This document shows, piece after piece, positions 5,106 through 6,692 of a stretch of DNA of 6,692 bases. This DNA is from JBJXGF01 sp046153015 (GTDB lineage: Bacteria; Actinomycetota; Acidimicrobiia; Acidimicrobiales; CAIXPF01), in the NCBI GenBank assembly GCA_046153015.1, contig JBJXGF010000377.1:1-6692 (forward strand). Reading direction: 5' to 3'. A model generated the notes under the pieces. That model searched no databases. It was not told the origin of the DNA and saw only the letters and a list, made by a program, of their open reading frames with translations. Within the stretch, counting starts at the first letter, position 1; the number at the start of each line of letters is the position of its first letter. The position numbers were made by a program, and so were the translations under genes.

Positions 5106-6551
5106 TCACACGAGGAAGTTGTGGAACTGCCAGGGGTCGTCGCGGTCGACGCTGCGGCCGTCGAAGCCGGCGTAGAGCTCGTTGGCGGTGCTCACCGGGT
5201 CCCAATCCACCGCGTCGCTCCAGAACGTGCCGAGGTAGGGGTAGGCCACGTCGAGCACCTCGCGCCAGGGCAGGTTGTCGGGCACGTTCACGCCGCGTTC
5301 GGGGTGGCGGATCATCCACTCCACGCAGCCCAGCACCGACGCCGCCACCTGCAGGGTGGTCGCGTTCTGGTGCGGGGCCACGGCACGCGTCTCGCCGATC
5401 GAGAGCAGGCTCCCGGTCCACCACGCCTTGTAGTCGTGGCCCATCAGCAGCACCCCGAGCCGGTCCTCGCCCGAGGTCACCTCGTCGGTCACGATCCGCT
5501 GGCGCTCCTGCAGCCGCCAGCGCCGCATCTCGAGCTCGTGGAGGCTGTTCAACGCCACGTCGGCCGGGCAGTAGGCGTAGTGGACGGTCGGCCGGTAGAT
5601 CGGGGTGGGCCCGTCCCACACGGTGAGATGGTCCGAGATCGTGAACGCCTCGCCGTGGCGCACGACCATCCCGGTGATCTCGCAGTGCGGCACCCAGGAG
5701 CGCACCCACGTCTTGATGCCGGGCTGGGGCAGGCAGATCTGGTTGCCCGGCCCTTCCCCGCCGTGGCGGGACGCCCCGAGCGGCATGCGCTTCTCGTGGG
5801 TGCCCCAGCCAAGCTCGGCGGGGGTGATCCCCTCCTCGTAGAAGCCCTCGACGCTCCAGGTGTTCACGAACTCGTCGACCTCTTTGGGCCGGTCGGTGAT
5901 CTGGGTGTCGCGCTCGGCGATGTGGATCACCTTCACACCCAGCTCCAGCGCCAGCAGGTTGTAGGCCTCGGCCGCCATCGCGTGCTCGAGCGCCCGGCGC
6001 CGGCCCTCCACGGCGCGGCCCTCCCGCAGGGCCCGCTCGCCGATCTCCCACAGCGCCCGCTTGGTGAAATGGGACACGAGGCCCGGGTTGGCGCCGTGCT
6101 CGATCACCGCGGTGGGCCCCGGGCGGTCCCACTCCCGGACCAGGCGGCGCACGGCCATGTGCCGCACGTACAGCGTCCGGTCGAGCGGGTGCTGCTCGGC
6201 CATGCCCGTGTACGGATCCCAGAGCTCGACCGAGGTGTTCACGTACATCACCCCGTGGTCGTGGCACCACTGGAGGATGGCGCAGCAGTCGATGTCCCAG
6301 GCGAGGTCGATGACCAGGTCGCCGGGGCCGACCCGGGCGCCGAGCACCTCGGCCATGTTCGTCTCGGTGACCTGCTCCTGCTCGTAGCGGACGCCCTCGG
6401 CCAACGCGCCGGCCACCTTGGCCCGGTTGTCGACCATGTCGAGAATCGTGACGCGGTCCCGCGGCCCGTCGAGATGCTTGAGCAGCAGCGGCAGCGTGCA
6501 CTGGGACACTGACCCGCAGCCGAGTACCAGGACGCGACCGGTGAACTCCAT
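5106..6551 (-). CDS. hss: Homospermidine synthase (saccharopine-dehydrogenase-like)
   Basis: NAD-dependent cytosolic enzyme that condenses two putrescines into sym-homospermidine with release of ammonia; related enzymes also use spermidine as aminobutyl donor. From the ATG at 6551 it has 481 aa, matching bacterial homospermidine synthases. The N-terminal Rossmann fold shows GRVLVLGCGSVSQ (5-17), then VTILDMVDN (34-42) and DLVIDLAWDIDCCAILQWC (78-96). NTSVELWDPYTG (105-116), EHGANPGLVSHFTK (151-164), NTWSVEGFYEEG (230-241), VPHCEITG (287-294) and YAYCPADVALNSLHELE (325-341) are characteristic of the family. W232 is a candidate for the tryptophan that binds substrate by cation-pi contact in the Blastochloris viridis enzyme. 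Saccharopine or carboxynorspermidine dehydrogenases are less likely by length and motifs. Its stop lies 9 bases from that of argJ in convergent orientation. No ribosome-binding site is seen; transcription may be leaderless. Confidence 0.92.
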   Translation of the reverse strand: MEFTGRVLVLGCGSVSQCTLPLLLKHLDGPRDRVTILDMVDNRAKVAGALAEGVRYEQEQVTETNMAEVLGARVGPGDLVIDLAWDIDCCAILQWCHDHGVMYVNTSVELWDPYTGMAEQHPLDRTLYVRHMAVRRLVREWDRPGPTAVIEHGANPGLVSHFTKRALWEIGERALREGRAVEGRRRALEHAMAAEAYNLLALELGVKVIHIAERDTQITDRPKEVDEFVNTWSVEGFYEEGITPAELGWGTHEKRMPLGASRHGGEGPGNQICLPQPGIKTWVRSWVPHCEITGMVVRHGEAFTISDHLTVWDGPTPIYRPTVHYAYCPADVALNSLHELEMRRWRLQERQRIVTDEVTSGEDRLGVLLMGHDYKAWWTGSLLSIGETRAVAPHQNATTLQVAASVLGCVEWMIRHPERGVNVPDNLPWREVLDVAYPYLGTFWSDAVDWDPVSTANELYAGFDGRSVDRDDPWQFHNFLV

Positions 6552-6560
6552 GGCCGGGGA

Positions 6561-6589
6561 ACGGTAGAGGCGCCGTCGCGACCGCGCAA
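6561..6589 (-). promoter_or_regulatory. Candidate promoter of homospermidine synthase
   Basis: On the minus strand TTGCGC (6589-6584) is followed after 17 bases by TACCGT (6566-6561), which fits TANNNT. The -10 ends 9 bases before the ATG at 6551, leaving at most a few untranslated bases. The absence of a Shine-Dalgarno sequence before that ATG agrees with a near-leaderless message. Confidence 0.4.
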
Positions 6590-6651
6590 CCTCACACAAT
6601 CCTCACCGTTCGACAACGCTTCGCGCGCGGCGGGCGGGGAGGCTGGCCGCC

Positions 6652-6692
6652 GTGACCAGCACATCCACCCGCCGCGAGCTCCTCGGCCGGGC
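6652..6692 (+). CDS. Start of a Tat-exported protein, cut by the window edge
   Basis: Only 13 complete codons are present, from a GTG at 6652, reading MTSTSTRRELLGR followed by a partial Ala codon. GGGGAGG at 6636-6642, 9 bases upstream, is a good ribosome-binding site. TRRELLGR resembles the twin-arginine motif at the start of Tat signal peptides, so the product is probably a folded exported or cofactor-containing protein. The mature protein lies outside the window and its function cannot be named. It is divergent from homospermidine synthase, with 100 bases between the two starts that must hold both promoters. Confidence 0.55.
   Translation, partial: MTSTSTRRELLGR

Noticed and set aside
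4391..5626. 411-codon plus-strand frame crossing the argJ-homospermidine synthase junction
   Set aside because: Arg/Gly-rich, no domain, and it spans the ends of two confident convergent genes in another frame.
5074..6501. 475-codon minus-strand frame overlapping homospermidine synthase in another frame
   Set aside because: Arg/Gly/Pro/Ala-rich out-of-frame translation; the correct frame shows the full set of family motifs.
5121..6512. 463-codon plus-strand open frame opposite homospermidine synthase
   Set aside because: Antisense shadow; composition dominated by Val, His, Gly, Ala and Arg, no recognisable motif, and the opposite strand holds a full-length enzyme.

Overview
The window is very GC-rich chromosomal DNA. 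Third codon positions are almost all G or C, GTG and TTG starts occur, and there are leaderless-looking promoters and a start of a twin-arginine signal. This fits a high-GC actinobacterium; an acidimicrobial-type lineage is a guess from overall flavour only. No tRNA, rRNA, insertion sequence, phage gene or CRISPR array is visible.

Layout, left to right: (1) a plus-strand, membrane-anchored glycoside-hydrolase-like protein of the DUF4015 type (about 211-1791); (2) a GC-rich hairpin between convergent genes; (3) a minus-strand fold-III PLP decarboxylase, best called ornithine decarboxylase (1850-3103); (4) a 52-codon minus-strand small ORF (3100-3258) with a strong ribosome-binding site, whose TGA overlaps the likely TTG start of the decarboxylase; (5) a 189-base divergent intergenic region with several hairpins and an 18-bp perfect palindrome over the next start codon; (6) a plus-strand VOC/glyoxalase-fold gene (3448-3918) overlapping by one base (7) argJ (3918-5096); (8) after a 9-base convergent gap, a minus-strand homospermidine synthase (5106-6551); (9) the first 13 complete codons of a divergent plus-strand gene with a twin-arginine motif (6652 to the window edge).

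Three of the enzymes form one route. ArgJ releases ornithine from N-acetylornithine, the decarboxylase converts ornithine to putrescine, and homospermidine synthase joins two putrescines into sym-homospermidine. The locus therefore looks like an ornithine-to-homospermidine module built from three separate transcription units. The most unusual part is the control region of the decarboxylase: a structured leader, then a well-translated small ORF overlapping the enzyme start. This recalls leader-peptide control of ornithine decarboxylase known elsewhere (enterobacterial speFL, eukaryotic upstream ORFs), but the peptide here is not recognisably related to those and the regulatory role is inference.
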